This document shows, piece after piece, positions 24,896 to 37,481 of a stretch of 64,000 nt of DNA. A model generated the notes under the pieces. That model worked only from the letters and a program-made list of their open reading frames with translations, did no database searches and was not told the origin of the DNA. How positions within the stretch are numbered: position 1 is the first letter of the stretch; every line of letters begins with the position of its first letter. This stretch comes from Solanum dulcamara (lineage: Eukaryota > Streptophyta > Magnoliopsida > Solanales > Solanaceae): NCBI RefSeq assembly GCF_947179165.1, contig NC_077245.1, positions 15,594,740 through 15,658,739 on the forward strand, in the 5' to 3' direction. A program made the position numbers and the translations under genes.

Positions 24896-25250
24896 AGAAT
24901 GAAAGTAGCTGATCCCACGTTGCAATATATAAAAGTTTAAGCTATTTAGGCATGCCAAGCAAGTTCTATTTATTTTATTATTGCCAAGTTAGTGTAAACA
25001 ATTTAGGTGTTCTGACTAAAGTTTGGAGTTGAAGCGTACTTACCGATTTTTTTTTCCAAAAAAATTAGAACTATCACGTCATTAAATAGGTATCAAAAAA
25101 TTATATTTGAGGCTAAAATGACTATGAAAGCTAACTTGAAAAAGTTGAATGATTTTTGTAAGGCAAAATAAAATTGAGTACCTATAATAGCGAATTATCA
25201 AAAGTTGAGAGATCATCCAAAATTCTAAGTGCTAACTTAGAGTCCCATGG

Positions 25251-25506
25251 TCCTTCGGAATGGCTTAGTTGGTTTGGAGAATGGTTATTCACACGGATGA
25301 TGTAGGATCAATCCCCCCTCAATACCTTTTGTGTCGAACCTATCACATAGGGCATGTCTTGTGCAGTTTACATCTCTTGTGTGATTTGCATGCTATTACA
25401 CAGTGAGGAGTTTACTCAGTGCGCACAAAGTGCTCACCCTAAAGGCAATGACTGTAGCAAAAGATATAGCAGCTGCGGGTTATCATAGGGTTAAAAATAA
25501 TAATTA
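25251..25506 (+). mobile_element. tRNA-derived SINE
   Basis: An A-box-like TGGCTTAGTTGG is followed about 45 bp later by a B-box-like GGATCAATCCC, then by the body TGTGATTTGCATGCTATTAC and CAGTGCGCACAAAG and a GCAGCTGCGGGTTATC end, a pattern I recognise from Solanaceae SINEs. Flanking repeats AGAGTCCCATGG (25239-25250) and AGAGTCTCATGG (25507-25518) are the probable target duplication. A third AGAGTCCCATGG lies near 25570. Confidence 0.8.
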
Positions 25507-25518
25507 AGAGTCTCATGG

Positions 25519-25914
25519 AAATATACTACTAACAATTAGGTACTAACATGGAAATATACTAGTAATACCAGAGTCCCATGGGAATGTGTGAAATTTGCCA
25601 AATAAGGTAGACCAGACCAAAGACTCAATTCACAATAGGGTGTAGGTTTCCCAATTTAGAATTGAAAATAGAACCTAAGAATAACAACTTTATCGAGTTT
25701 TTGACCAAAAACATCTCTAAAGTAGACAGTACATTCTTAAACTATCACAATAAATAGAAAAAATAAATATCCTTAAAGTATTAAATTTTTGCATGCGCAA
25801 ATTTGATTAAATCATATCTCAAGCAACCTTCTCTCATTTTATCCTTAATGAATGTTATTTGGATGTTATATCAAAAGCAATTATTTTTAATCTTGTCTAA
25901 TTTTATGTAATCAC
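25519..25914. other. AT-rich intergenic DNA
   Basis: Short repeated phrases such as CATGGAAATATACTA near 25513 and 25548; no gene seen. Confidence 0.4.
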
Positions 25915-26042
25915 ACATTCAAACCTTGTAAACAACCCTGACAGAAATGCAAGATAAGGCTGCGTACAATAGACTCTTGTGGTCGGGCCCTTCCCCGGAC
26001 TCTGCACATAGCGGAAGCTTTAGTGCACCGGGCTGCCCTTAC
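25915..26042 (+). mobile_element. Au-type SINE, 5' truncated
   Basis: Reads through CCCTGACAGAAATGCAAG, GGCTGCGTACAATAGAC and CCGGGCTGCCCTT, the conserved body and end of the Au SINE family found widely in plants. A B-box-like ATTCAAACCTTG is at the left end; the A-box side appears lost. Confidence 0.82.
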
Positions 26043-27038
26043 ACATTCATTTTTATCATTTGCATCTCTATAACACTCATTCTGTGGATCTATTAAATTT
26101 AACAACCGTTTCTTTCCCTAGAGTTCATTCTTTCTTATAAACTCGTGGAAAAAAAAAAGCATTCCCTAAACTTTTATAAATTAGGATTGGAATCTAACAT
26201 TCTTTTTTGATTTTTGTTAGAGGGAAATTACACTACCATCTAGCTTCAAACATTACATGAACCTTTGTTCTTTTCAAATTTGTGCAACAAGACTATAATT
26301 TAATCATAAGCAATCAAATAATAATTTAATTTTGTTATACAAACATGAAAGAAGGTTTTTTTTTTCCAATCCAACATGCAAGGAAAACCAGCTCTCAAGC
26401 ATTCCCAGTTCATCCAAATATTGTGTTCTGCAGCTATATATCAGAATCTATGGCAGGAAAAATGAACATTTTATATATACAGTTCACGACACGTATTCAT
26501 AAAATTATGAATTCACAAAACATTAGAGCCAAGAAGAAGCTTTAGAATAATCTAACCATCTAAATTTAAGTATTACAAAGATGAAGAGTATTCCTATCTA
26601 GTTCAATGTAAAATTATTGTACGTTAAGCAAGAATCATATGATATTTTCAAACGAAAAATATAGTACTTCGATTAATGCATGGACAACAGAAAAGTACAA
26701 AGAGACATTGAACTTTTAAGGGTTCAAAAAAGAGTTGCACAGGTTCTCTGAAGGTCTCAACTGTCCTGCTCTAGCCTTTCTTCCATATTATCAACGGTTT
26801 TCTGGTCCCTTTACAACATAGAGTTCTATAGATTTCACATTACATCTACATAAGAGGCATAATTTCTAGCCAAAAGTAAGTTTAAACGAAACTGTATTTA
26901 ATAAGACAACTTATTCCAAGAGGTGGACGACAAGTACAACAACTATATTTCACCACTTTTATGCCCTTTTTTCATGTCCATCGAAGTAGATCTTTCAGGT
27001 CATAAACAACTTCATCAGAGATAGGAGTATAACAAACT

Positions 27039-27069
<31 letters not shown>

Positions 27070-27894
27070 AAGAAGAAGCTACCTAAATAATAAGCAGGAT
27101 TTATCCAGATCCTTTTAGCAATTACATGGAGAACCGGAAATTTTCTGTACCTGAGAAAATGAAGTATCAAATTTGAGTTTCTTGTACCGTAATTACCCCT
27201 CATCAAGAATGAAGACTTCTTATAGGCTTTTAAGTACTAAGAAGAGAAGAACTAATCACACAAGAAAAGACACCATAAAAAGGTTCGTCGTGCTCAAATT
27301 CAATATTTCAGAATACTAATTACTGATGAAAACCAAAACTTGATATAAGGCACATTCCAAGTCTATTTTTCACTAGGTTAAAAATATTTTTCTAGCTTTA
27401 TAAATGTTATCATGACTAATGACGTCAATCAATCACAGAGCAAATTTCACATACAGAAAGAAGATAACTAAAGCAGGAAAAGCTATGTAAGGCATTTGCT
27501 AGTGTACTATGCTGTATTGCAAATTGTCTACACACAAGCCAGAACTATCAGTCAATAACTGGACCAAAAGGACAGCATTCTCGTTTTCTCAGTATGAAAA
27601 AGTTGAAGAAGGTATGCCTACAAAAAACAGGAATACAGCAAGAACTACCAGAAATAAATAACTTCTAGAAGAAAAAAACACCCAAAGTTTGAAAAACTGT
27701 TTGTCAAGAATCTTTCATGGTCAATAGGAGAATCACTTCATTTAACACCTTCATCTAAAACTAATTCAGTCATTTTTAGTTTCCCCTTGTTTTATCTTCT
27801 AGTCACTTTCCAGTCTTAAAGATCTTTTTTTTTCCTTGAACACATAAAAGTTTATTTCCTTTAGTGTCCTCTGAAGAGATGTTCCGATCAGCGT
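26043..27894. other. Intergenic DNA with an (AAG)n microsatellite
   Basis: The microsatellite is at 27040-27078 (about thirteen AAG units). I see no conserved coding sequence. Confidence 0.5.
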
Positions 27895-28560
27895 TGAGAA
27901 GTAAAAGTTGAAAGGAGGATTAGATGATGTGGAAGGCGAAATACACAAAATCTTATTGGTGGAATTACACTATAGGGAGCTAACTGAGGAGGATGAGGGT
28001 AAAAATGTGGCGTGGAAGAATGTTTGGGGTGCCAAAGCAACATGGAAAGTATTTTTCTTACATATGTGCTGTAAAGGAGCAATATTGACAATGTGATAAT
28101 CTTATGTATAGAAGGAAATTGTAGTGAGTTGGTGTTGTTTGTGCAAAGAAAGTGGGGAAGAGCACTGACTATGTTCTGCTGCATTGCAAATTCACTAAAC
28201 AGATATGGAACCTATCACGTTCATCGTTCAATGTTGAAAGGGCTTCACCAAGGATAGTTAAGGAGGCAATTACGAGTTGGAAGCTGGGCAGAATTAAAAA
28301 AGAAGGAAAGGCTATATGGAGAACTACGCAGCTCTATATGTTTTTTGGATAGTGTAGAAGGAAAGATAATTGTTCCATCATAATGAAAGAGATAAAAGTA
28401 ACTTGATTTTTGTTTCCTTTAGTCTTTTGGGGTAAATTGAAGATCCCTACTTGCACAGATGATTGGGATAACTTGTTAGCTAAGTGTGATTGATCCACTC
28501 ATTCTCATTGTACATAGTCTTTAAATCATCTTTGTGTGGTTTTAATGAAAAGTTCTGATC
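27895..28560 (+). pseudogene. LINE 3' fragment with RT-associated zinc domain
   Basis: Plus-strand translation in shifting frames gives WKNVWGAKATWKVFF, CKGAILT and VLLHCKFTKQIW, the pattern of the zinc-binding domain (zf-RVT) at the C-terminal end of plant L1-type LINE polyproteins. Several stops are present and the RT core is absent. It is a decayed 3' piece of an element that would have copied itself by target-primed reverse transcription. Confidence 0.7.
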
Positions 28561-29213
28561 TATCAAAGAATGATTATCATAAAAGTAAAACATGAGAAAG
28601 GTGGTAAACTAACATACAAAGTAAACACTGAATAATTTCTAAACATGTGAGCTTCGCAGGTTAGAGAGAGATCAGATTCTACATTACCTTTTAATCTTCC
28701 TGTCAAACTCAGCATCTCTCAGCCTTCAAACTCTACGATGAGGCATCCAAGACATGGACCGGTTATATGAGTGATATCCGCAACGGGACAATCATCGTTC
28801 TCTAAAGATGTTTGTGTCTTGATTAAGACGTATAAAATTACTACTCTAGCTGAAAGAATTATCTCATATTGATGAAGTCTAATGGGCCAAAATAAAACAG
28901 CTAGGCATCTTAAGTTTCAAAATATAGGTTTTTGTCAGATGCAACAGTCTGAGTTCTATGGATGGCTCCAATTCTGCATCCTGAAACAAGGCGAGTATCC
29001 TTTTTCCCCTTACTGGTTCTCCATCATATGCATGTGGAAATTTTGAACTTTGGAAAAGCTTTTATCCTTTTTGATGCAATGAATCAAATTCAGACCTTGA
29101 ATGCCACTTAAAGCAAATCCACATCAATAGCAAAAACAAACTTGAAGCTTTGCCCATTGTTTAAGAATCAATTTTAAATTTTGCTTTTCTATCTGTGCAC
29201 TATACTCATCTGT
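28561..29213. other. Region downstream of PPR gene 1
   Basis: Likely holds the 3' untranslated region of the minus-strand PPR gene. No other feature seen. Confidence 0.4.
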
Positions 29214-31187
29214 TTAGCAGCTATTACTCCCAGTTCCAACTGATAGACATAAACCTTTATCCCATGTATCCTCTGTCAATAGCCTCAACGTTGAATAAAT
29301 GCCTATGTCCTTACTGCCACAACTAAGAAATTGGTCTGCTTGGAACATAATTACACAGTTGCATACACTAATCCAACTGTAACTAGCTACTTTATTTTCT
29401 ATTCTCTCTTTCATCTCCTTTCTGACCCGAACAAGGCTCTCCCATCTTCCCCTGGACTCGTATACTTGCGCTAGCACCAAATAAGGAAGAGATGATTCTG
29501 GTGCTAACTCCATTATCTTCCCTGCAACCTTTTCCGTTTCTTTCAAGTCCCCATAAATATCACAAGCAAGAAGTATTGATTCCCATATTTCACTGTTGGG
29601 CTCACGAGGCATATTTTGTAATATATCTCCAGCTTCTTTAAGTTTACCAGACCTAATCATCATGCCCACAACACAAGTGTAGTGCTCAATGCCAGGTCTA
29701 ACTCCATATACATCTTCCATTGAAGAAAATATAGCTATACCTTCATCCACAAACCCACCATAGCTGCAAGCTAAAAGAAGCGCAGTCAATGTTATTCGAT
29801 CTGGCTGACCACCGACTTCAAGTAGTTCATAATAAAGGCCGAGTGATTTGGTAGGTTCACCATTGATAGCCAGCCCAAAGATCATGGTGTTCCACGATAT
29901 CAAATCTCTTGTCAGTAGGTCATTGAAAATATTTGAGGCGGAATCAATCAATCCGTATTTACAGTACATATCTACAAGTGAAGTGGAAACAACAGGATCT
30001 GATACAAAGCCTAACTTGATGACCAAAGAATGAGCTTGAATCCCCAGATCCACAGGGAAGGTTGTAACACAGCTAAGAATGCAGCTGAGTGTAAACTCAG
30101 TAGGTCTAATATTTTTCCTTAAAGTTAGGACAAATAGAGGCAAGGCGTTTTCTTCTAAACTGTTCAGTGCATAGCTCGAAATCATCGAATTGCATAGAGC
30201 TATATCCCAAACATTTGAATCCTTGAATATGCGAGCTGAATCCTCAATTCTGTTGCAGTTAGAAAACAAGTCAATTGCTGCACTTGAAACAATCGTGTTG
30301 CACAAAAAACCCATCTTTATGCAAAGACATAAGATTTGCTTACCCTTCTCCAAACTGCGCAAGTTAGAACAGCCAATAAGCACTGATGACATTGTGAACT
30401 CATCCGGTGAATATTTGCAAGTCCTCATCAAAGAGAAATAAGACAGGGCTGTATCTACATACCCTGATTTACAACATCCCGAAATCAATGAGTTCCATGA
30501 AATAACATCCATTGTCTCCATGGCTAAAAAGACACATGTAGCATAGTCCACTAGCCCAAGCTTTCCATACATATCAATCAGTGAATTCCCAACCACCACA
30601 TTAGACAAATCCACACCATTCCTTAGCATATTTCCATGTATTTCCTTGCCATGGAAAGCAAACTCTACATACGAAACCAATATCGAGAAAGTATATCCAC
30701 TAGGCCTAATACTATACTTTTGCATTTCCAAGAAAACACCCAAAGCATTCTCAAACAACCCATATGAAGCATACCCCGAAATCATGGAATTCCAACTCAC
30801 AACATCCCTCTCAGGCATTTCATCAAACAATTGGCGTGCACTACTAACATCACCCGACTGAACATGCACTTTTAACCATATATTCCATGACACAATATTC
30901 TTGCAGGGTATTTCATCAAATACTTTTAAAGCATCAATTTTTACACCAAACTTGCTATACAAGTCAAGGCAACAATTACCCAGAAAAGTATTCTTGTTAA
31001 TACCAAGTTTAATCAATTTCCCATGAAGTAATTGCAAAGAAGTGAATGAAAGGCAGTGGTTTATGAGGCGAGAATAGAGTGAAAGTGAATGTGTGTGGTA
31101 TCTGTAAGCTCTTTGTACAAAAGGGTACATACAAATACAAGTGGATGTACAAGTACTGAAAGGTAAAGCAAATTTGACAATGCCCAC
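29214..31187 (-). CDS. PLS-class pentatricopeptide repeat protein (PPR gene 1)
   Basis: Intronless 657-codon frame. Tandem PPR motifs run from about residue 50 to 555, with repeated signatures such as VVSWNSMISGYA (129-140), VISWNSLISGC and LISWNTMIFGLA and alternating P, L and S-type spacing. A short E-type C-terminal region (SEIWESILLACDIYGD onward) follows; there is no DYW deaminase motif at the end. Family members bind specific organellar RNAs through paired residues in each repeat and act in editing, splicing or stability. The first 74 residues contain no Asp or Glu and several Arg/Lys, typical of a mitochondrial presequence, which supports the upstream Met; a second Met at residue 20 is possible. 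From memory it resembles the Arabidopsis protein At1g43980; that link was not searched. RNA target unknown. Confidence 0.92.
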   Translation of the reverse strand: MGIVKFALPFSTCTSTCICMYPFVQRAYRYHTHSLSLYSRLINHCLSFTSLQLLHGKLIKLGINKNTFLGNCCLDLYSKFGVKIDALKVFDEIPCKNIVSWNIWLKVHVQSGDVSSARQLFDEMPERDVVSWNSMISGYASYGLFENALGVFLEMQKYSIRPSGYTFSILVSYVEFAFHGKEIHGNMLRNGVDLSNVVVGNSLIDMYGKLGLVDYATCVFLAMETMDVISWNSLISGCCKSGYVDTALSYFSLMRTCKYSPDEFTMSSVLIGCSNLRSLEKGKQILCLCIKMGFLCNTIVSSAAIDLFSNCNRIEDSARIFKDSNVWDIALCNSMISSYALNSLEENALPLFVLTLRKNIRPTEFTLSCILSCVTTFPVDLGIQAHSLVIKLGFVSDPVVSTSLVDMYCKYGLIDSASNIFNDLLTRDLISWNTMIFGLAINGEPTKSLGLYYELLEVGGQPDRITLTALLLACSYGGFVDEGIAIFSSMEDVYGVRPGIEHYTCVVGMMIRSGKLKEAGDILQNMPREPNSEIWESILLACDIYGDLKETEKVAGKIMELAPESSLPYLVLAQVYESRGRWESLVRVRKEMKERIENKVASYSWISVCNCVIMFQADQFLSCGSKDIGIYSTLRLLTEDTWDKGLCLSVGTGSNSC

Positions 31188-31575
31188 AAATCCCGTCGAG
31201 TGTATCGACTCATTCTTGGTCAGACTCTTGCTTCATGTTCAACAAGTTTAGAAATTCATACGGCCAAAGAGAAACAGTAAACCTTCCCTCCATTTTGGTG
31301 AATTCTTTAGATACCTGTTTGGAATTTGCCTTATAATATCATTTATGTTTTTTTTTAGGAAGACAATATCATCCAATTACTTCTATTTTCCTCAAAATAC
31401 ACTTCCTTTTTTTCTTTTTTTAACAATATAATTAAAGCTTGTTTAAAATATGCAACTTGTTTTATCATTTAATCTATTCATGAATTTTATAAAAGGTAAG
31501 CAAATTTTGAATTATTATCTATCTGTCAATATTTTAAAAATAATTAATTATAAAAAATTACAAATAAAGAATATA

Positions 31576-33335
31576 CAAACAACAACAACAATTCAGTGAA
31601 ATTCCACAACGTGGGCATGGGGACGGTAAAGTGTACGCAGACCTTACTCCTACCAAGGTAGGACAGCTGTTTCCGAGAGACTCTCAGCTCAAAAGAAGCA
31701 TAAAAAGAGGTCAGATAATACTAAGAAGTTCAAAGCGATATGGGAAAGCAAATAACGAAAGCGACACAGATAAAATAGAGAAATCAAAGTACAGAAAGTA
31801 ATAGAAAGATAATAACAGAAGTCAGAGCACAAGAAATTATAGTACGCTAATGTGCCTACTAATACGGAAGAATAACGAGACTATGTACTAGCCTTCTACC
31901 CTAATATGGGTCCTCCACACCCTCCTATCTAAGGTCATGTCCTCGTTAAGCTGTAATTGCGCCATGTCCTGTCTAATCACCTCTCCCCAATATTTCTTCG
32001 GCCTACCCCTACCTCTTTTAAAACCATCCATGGCCAACCTCTCGCACCTCCGAGGCATCTGTGTCTCTCCTCTTCACATGCCCAAACCATCTCAGTCGCA
32101 TTTTCCGCATCTTGTCTTCCACCGAGGCCACTCCTACCTTGTCCCGAATAGCCTCATTTCTAATCTTGTCACTCCTGGTATGCCCACACATCCATATCAA
32201 CATTCTCATCTCGGCTACTTTCATATTTTAAACGTGAGAGAAATTAACTGGCCAACACTCCGCCCCATATAACATAGCCGATCTAACCACCATTGTAGAA
32301 CTTGCCCTTAAGTTTTGGTGGCACCTTTTTGTCACATAGTACACTGGAAGCAAGCTTCCATTTCATCTGCCCTGCCCCAATACGATGTGTGACATCCTCG
32401 TTAATCTCCCCGTTGCCTTGCATGATAGACCCAAGGTACTTGAAACTACTTTTCTTTTGGATGGCCTAGTCACCAAGCCTAACTTCCGCGCCAACCTCCT
32501 GAGGTGTCTCACTAAACTTGCACTCTAAGTACTTTGTCTTGGTCCTACTCAGCTTAAACCCTTTAGACTCCAAGATATGTCTCCGATCCTCCAGCTTAGC
32601 GTTAACTCAGCTACGAGTCTCATTGATCACCCTAATGTACGCCACAGGTACACATTTAGCCTCCAAACATCTCCATAGTATCTCTTGTGGAACTTTATCG
32701 TAAACCTTTTCTAGATCGATGAATACCATATGCAAGTCCCTCTTCCTCTCCATATACTGCTCCACCAGTCTCCTCATAAGATGGATGGCTTCTATAGTTG
32801 AGAGTCCCGACATAAATCCGAACTGGTTTTCTGAAATAGACACGCCTCTCCTAACCCGCATCTCCACCACTCTTTCCCACACTTTCATAGTATGGCTTAG
32901 AAGATTGATACATCTATAGTTGTTACAGCTCTGAATATCCCCCTTGCTTTTGTATAGAGGGATCACTACGCTCGACCTCCATTCTTCAGACATCGCTGCC
33001 GTCTTAAAGATGACATTAAATAACCTTGTCAGTCACTCCAAACCTACCGAGCTCGCGCTCTTCCAAAATTTCTCAGAAATCTCGTCAAGTTCGGTCGCTC
33101 TCCCCCAGGGCATCCTACGCACAGCACCCTTAACCTCTTCGATCGTAATATTCCTGCAACACCCAAAATCGTGAAGCCTCCTTGTATGTTCCAAATATCC
33201 CAACACAATCTCTCTCTCCCCTTCTTCATTCAAGAGTTTATGGAAGTTCGACTGTCATCTCTGTTTAATGAGGGTCTCCTCTATCAATACTTTTTCATCC
33301 TCGTCCTTAATGCACTTCACTTGAGACTAATTAGT
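31576..33335 (-). pseudogene. 5'-truncated LINE with deleted RT core and (TTG)n tail
   Basis: Minus-strand reading gives RT fragments such as [20 protein letters not shown] and [20 protein letters not shown], then the C-terminal [16 protein letters not shown] and [10 protein letters not shown]. Between YIRVI and NETRS (near 32625) a block is missing that in this widespread Solanaceae family carries the FADD catalytic box, so the copy is dead. Further stops and frameshifts follow. The 3' end (31576-31710) has GTGTACGCAGACCTTACTCC and GCTGTTTCCGAGAGA and finishes, on the minus strand, in a TTGTTGTTGTTG tail; I associate this tail with the tobacco TS SINE family. Confidence 0.82.
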
Positions 33336-34904
33336 CGTAGACTAATTTACTAAAAAAATTATAAAACATAATAATTCATATTGAAATTGAACTATAGATT
33401 TCATTTGTAAGAGTTCTAATACATAATATTTATTTAAAAGAGTTCTATTTTTATATATTCTTCCAACGGTATCAATCTGCTCTAACTTGAATGTAAACAT
33501 AAAAAAAATTTTGAATTAACATAAAAATTGAATTCAAAATAAAACAAAAAAATAAAATATCTGAATTTTGAATCAATATATTTGTCCTTATGGACTTTAA
33601 TAATATTTGTGCATTGCGTGTGAGTATGAAATGAATAGATTAATCATGCATTAAATTTGTATGTCCATGTTTGTAACTTATAATAATTTATTTATTCATC
33701 TCTCTATTTTAATTTATTTGTCTTATTTTAATTTGGCATGAAATTTAAGGGGAAAAAATATGAATCCTGTGATTTTAAATCAAACATATGTCAAATATAT
33801 TAAAATATTTTTTAATCTTGTATCTTATATGAAAAATTAAAATTAAAAAGTTGCTAAAAAGAAAAAAGAGATATTTTTTAAAATGGACTAAAACTTTTTT
33901 AAGACAAATAAGCTAAAACAAATGAAGTATTTAATTTTTGTCCAAGGTAAAATAACCAAAAATAAAAAATTGTTTTGATAATAGTTCAACGGAATACATT
34001 GTAAAACTAAAAGTGTAGCTTATCATAATGCATAGGTATATATATACAAATATTATTTTGATATCATAACAAAAAAGTTGTCATAATAATATTAATTTAA
34101 TGTACTAAAATAAACACGATAATAACTTTTTATAATTAATTTTTAAAAAGTATTAAAAAATAAATAATAAATATTAATTAATTTTAATTTTAATTTAAAA
34201 TTTGATTATCTTTTATAAAATTCAAAATTGGGTTAAATGCTAAAAGAAGTTGCTTATAGAGACATTAAACAAGTTTTTATTGTATTGTTAAAAAAAAAAT
34301 GTGACATGTCATCTCAGTAGGAGAGAAGAGTATGTTTTGAAAAAAATAAAAATAGTTAATGATATTGTGGTACTAAAAAAAATGATATTATAGGATAAAT
34401 TCTCAAATTGAATGACTATCTAAGGAATTTACGCAATAATTTCAGATATTAGTTGCAAAGATTGCACCTAAAGTTTGGCAAACTTGGAATATTTTTGTCT
34501 AATGTGTAATTTTGTAAAGACTAAACATGACTCTTGTGTAAGTTTGTTATGACTTATCAGGGTAACTTTGAATATTTTTGACAAAAGTCAAATTTTAGAT
34601 ATTTTTTTATTAAAGTTATGATCTGGTCAAAGCTTCAAATATATAATGGTAAGTTCAGCATATTTATTCAAGACTCAGGGACAAAGCCACATTATGATTT
34701 AAGGTGGTCAATTAAATATCATTCGTCGAAAAATTATATCGTGAATAAAGAAAAAAATATCATATTATTTGAATATATTGAACACCCTTGAAACAACTAA
34801 TTGTCATAGCTGAATGGCAATGACAACTAATTAGCTATTTCTATTATTAGATTAATATAATTTTGTTTCAATAAAGTATTCTTCCTAAATTCTAAATTAT
34901 ACTT
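33336..34904. other. Very AT-rich intergenic DNA
   Basis: No gene, RNA or bounded repeat recognised. Confidence 0.5.
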
Positions 34905-35560
34905 ACCATGATTTGTTTAGGTTTGAAAAAGGATCTTACCTGTTTCCTTTTTACACATGCACCACGCATAATGATTTCATCAAGTTTGTTTTTCGAGAGT
35001 TCTAGTATCAGTTCTTTTGGCAATTATTTGTTGTGGTTGAGAAGCTTATGTGTCTCATCTTTTCGTGCCAAAGCCGTGAGCTATTAAATAAGGCACTGAG
35101 GCAAGTCAACTCTGATTCTAAAGGATTTATGATGTCAGCTTTTTATACATTCTTGTATTTTCTTTCCTTCAATATAGAATAACCAAAGCGAACCATCATA
35201 ATAAGATCTCGGGGCAAATAAAGAAATATGCTATCAATATGACAAAAAAGAGAAAATGGAAAAAGTTGCCATTTGTCTTATTAGTCATGATACAGTCAGC
35301 AGTAGTGAACAACACATTGTTTTCTTTGTCACACATTTGAGAGATGCTTAGCAGATTGTGTTTCAGTTTATGCACATTACCTTTTCTATGCCAATAATTT
35401 CACCAGTTTTTTCCATTTCAAACGCCACACTTCCCTCTTGAAAATCTGCCACAGAGAAAATTGTCTTTGTTTCCAATCATCTATCTAGAGCATGCATTGT
35501 CAAGATACCAAGGCTTGCCCTTTCTTCTATTCTTTTCCTGCAAAATGGAATTACTGATTA
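34905..35560 (-). pseudogene. SIRE-like protease and integrase head, degenerate
   Basis: Reading leftwards: GKPWYLDNACSR (a Copia protease active site with the usual DSG/DTG changed to DNA), then VHKLKHNLLSISQMCD, and around 35100-34915 LWHEKMRH and ACVKRKQVRS, the pre-integrase zinc-binding region. Several stop codons. Confidence 0.7.
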
Positions 35561-35570
35561 GCTTTGACAT

Positions 35571-37428
35571 CTAAATTAACTTGGATCCCTTTTTGTGAGT
35601 AAAATGATGAATCAAGTTTCTCTTAGCCCAGCGAGGAAGCTTTCTTTTAATTGAGAGAATTCTTTTTAATAGTCTAATTTTTAGATTGTTAACAAAATTC
35701 ATGTTTCTTTGAACTTCCCTCTGATGATTGGGACATTGATTTCTGATATGTCCTTGCTTGCCACAAGTAGTACACATCATATTGATGGAACAGTTTACCT
35801 TGCAAGACTCGAGTCTGAATCCTAAGCCATGTTTAGAAGAGGATTGACTATTTTGATTATGAGTGGGAAGGTTTGAGGAATTTGTCCATTTTTTATTGTG
35901 TTTTAACTCAAAATTGGCTTTGTTTAGTTCTTTAGTTAGATCACAGTTCTTTTCAGCCAGCTCAGAGAGCATCATATTTAGTTATTCAATGTCTTCTTCT
36001 AAGGATTGTTGAAAGGTAATAGCCTGATTTTTTCCTTTGTCTGAAATATTTTTAGAGCATTTTTAAAATAACATGACTTTCCTCAAGGCCTTCACACTCC
36101 ATTCTTAGAGATCCATAATCATTCAATAGATTTTCCTTTTCAGAAAAGTATACTAGTGCCATCTTATTTTGAGTCTAAGCCTGCAATGAGGGCAAGAGTT
36201 GTTTCTGCTAATTCTTGAGCAATGTCGTTGTCAGATTTTGATCCTTCCATGAGAGCAAATGTTGTTTCTGTTGGTTTTTCTTCTTCAAATTCACTTTCAG
36301 TATCACTCATGACTAAGAGAGCGAGAGTGTCCCCTTCCTTTGATTCAACCATGGCAAGTAGTGATTGATTCTAAGGATCCTCATCATCTGACCCATAACT
36401 GTGTTTTCCCATAGCAGCTAGAGCCTTTTGAACAGCAATATCAACTTCATGTGAAGTCATCTTCCTATATGATGAAAGAGTAAGCTCTTTATTTTGGTAT
36501 CCAAGTTTCTCTATAGCAACTCTCTTGTGTTCTATAGCCCATAATGGATAAAATTTGATAAAGTGATCAGGGCTGCCACACTTGTAACATACTTAAACTG
36601 TAACTATCTAAGGTTTTGGAAGGATTTCTCTAAAAAAAAATTGACCTTTTTTGAACATCCTTTGAAACTTCCTAGTAACCAGGGCCATATTCTCTTCCTT
36701 ATATAGTAAATGATCTTAGTGTCTTTGAGAGATAAGCTCTAGTCCTTTCTTTTAGTTCCGATGTTCTTTTCTTGATTTTTCTTTAGTTCATAGGTTTTCA
36801 AGTTTCCAATGAGTTCATCCATAGTCAGGGAGTCTAGGTCTCTAGCTTTAGTGATTATTTTCACCTTGCTTTCTCATAATTCAGGTATAACACTCAGGAG
36901 TTTTCTGACAACCTTTTTAGTGGGAATATGCTCTTTCAGGGAATAAATCTCGTTGAGTATTGCAGTAAATTTTATGTGCATATCTTGAATGGTTTGTCCT
37001 TCCTTCATTCTAAAAAGTTCATACTACCTGTTGAGGTTATCAATTTTGGTCTTTTTCACAACTAATGTTCTTTCAAAAGCTGTTTGAAGAGTGTCTCATA
37101 TTTGCTTGACATCCTGATAGGAGGAGATCATGTTGTACTCATCAGGTTCAATACCATATATTAAAATTTTTCTAGCCTTGGCATTGTTTTGAATAACTAT
37201 TTTGTCAACATCATCCCATTCTGTTCTGTCTTTAAGTACTTGATCCTTTCCATCTGCAGATGCCTTTATGGGAATAGTAGGGCCGTCTAGAATGACATTC
37301 CACAAGTCAACACTTTCACCTATCAGATGATCCATCATTCTATTTGTCCACCAGTCGTAATACTTACCATTAAACAAAGGTGATCTTGTCTGAGAAGATC
37401 CTTTCTCCGCAATTAGAGGAGCAGCCAT
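35571..37428 (-). pseudogene. SIRE-like gag, broken
   Basis: Starts MAAPLIAEKGSS at 37428 and continues with LFNGKYYDWWTNRMMDHLIG, a Copia gag N-terminal domain. Stops split the middle. At 36352-36164 lies a Glu/Ser-rich repeat region; at about 35800-35760 is a zinc knuckle CTTCGKQGHIRNQC (CX2CX4HX4C) that bound element RNA in the particle. Confidence 0.82.
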
Positions 37429-37469
37429 TGAACCCCTTTTCAGGTGTTAACCTTTAATGAGAAAACCCA

Positions 37470-37480
37470 CTCTGATACCA
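37470..37480 (-). other. Primer-binding site of the SIRE-like element
   Basis: The minus strand reads TGGTATCAGAG one base inside the LTR, the classic complement of the 3' end of plant initiator Met tRNA. Confidence 0.88.
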
Positions 37481-37481
37481 T

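Larger units (their letters stand above)
15594..25042 (+). repeat. Segmental duplication, copy B, expanded by insertions
   Basis: Direct-orientation partner of 11478-13713. Matching blocks are 15594-16660, 22853-23159 and 24896-25042. The first break is the 6,192-bp Ogre-type insertion, the second the 1.7-kb candidate DNA element. Without these, copy B is about 1.5 kb. It lacks the MITE found in copy A. The copies probably predate most of the insertions. Confidence 0.83.

Noticed and set aside
25251..25320. tRNA gene
   Set aside because: A- and B-box-like motifs are present, but the cloverleaf does not close and the sequence continues into a SINE body.
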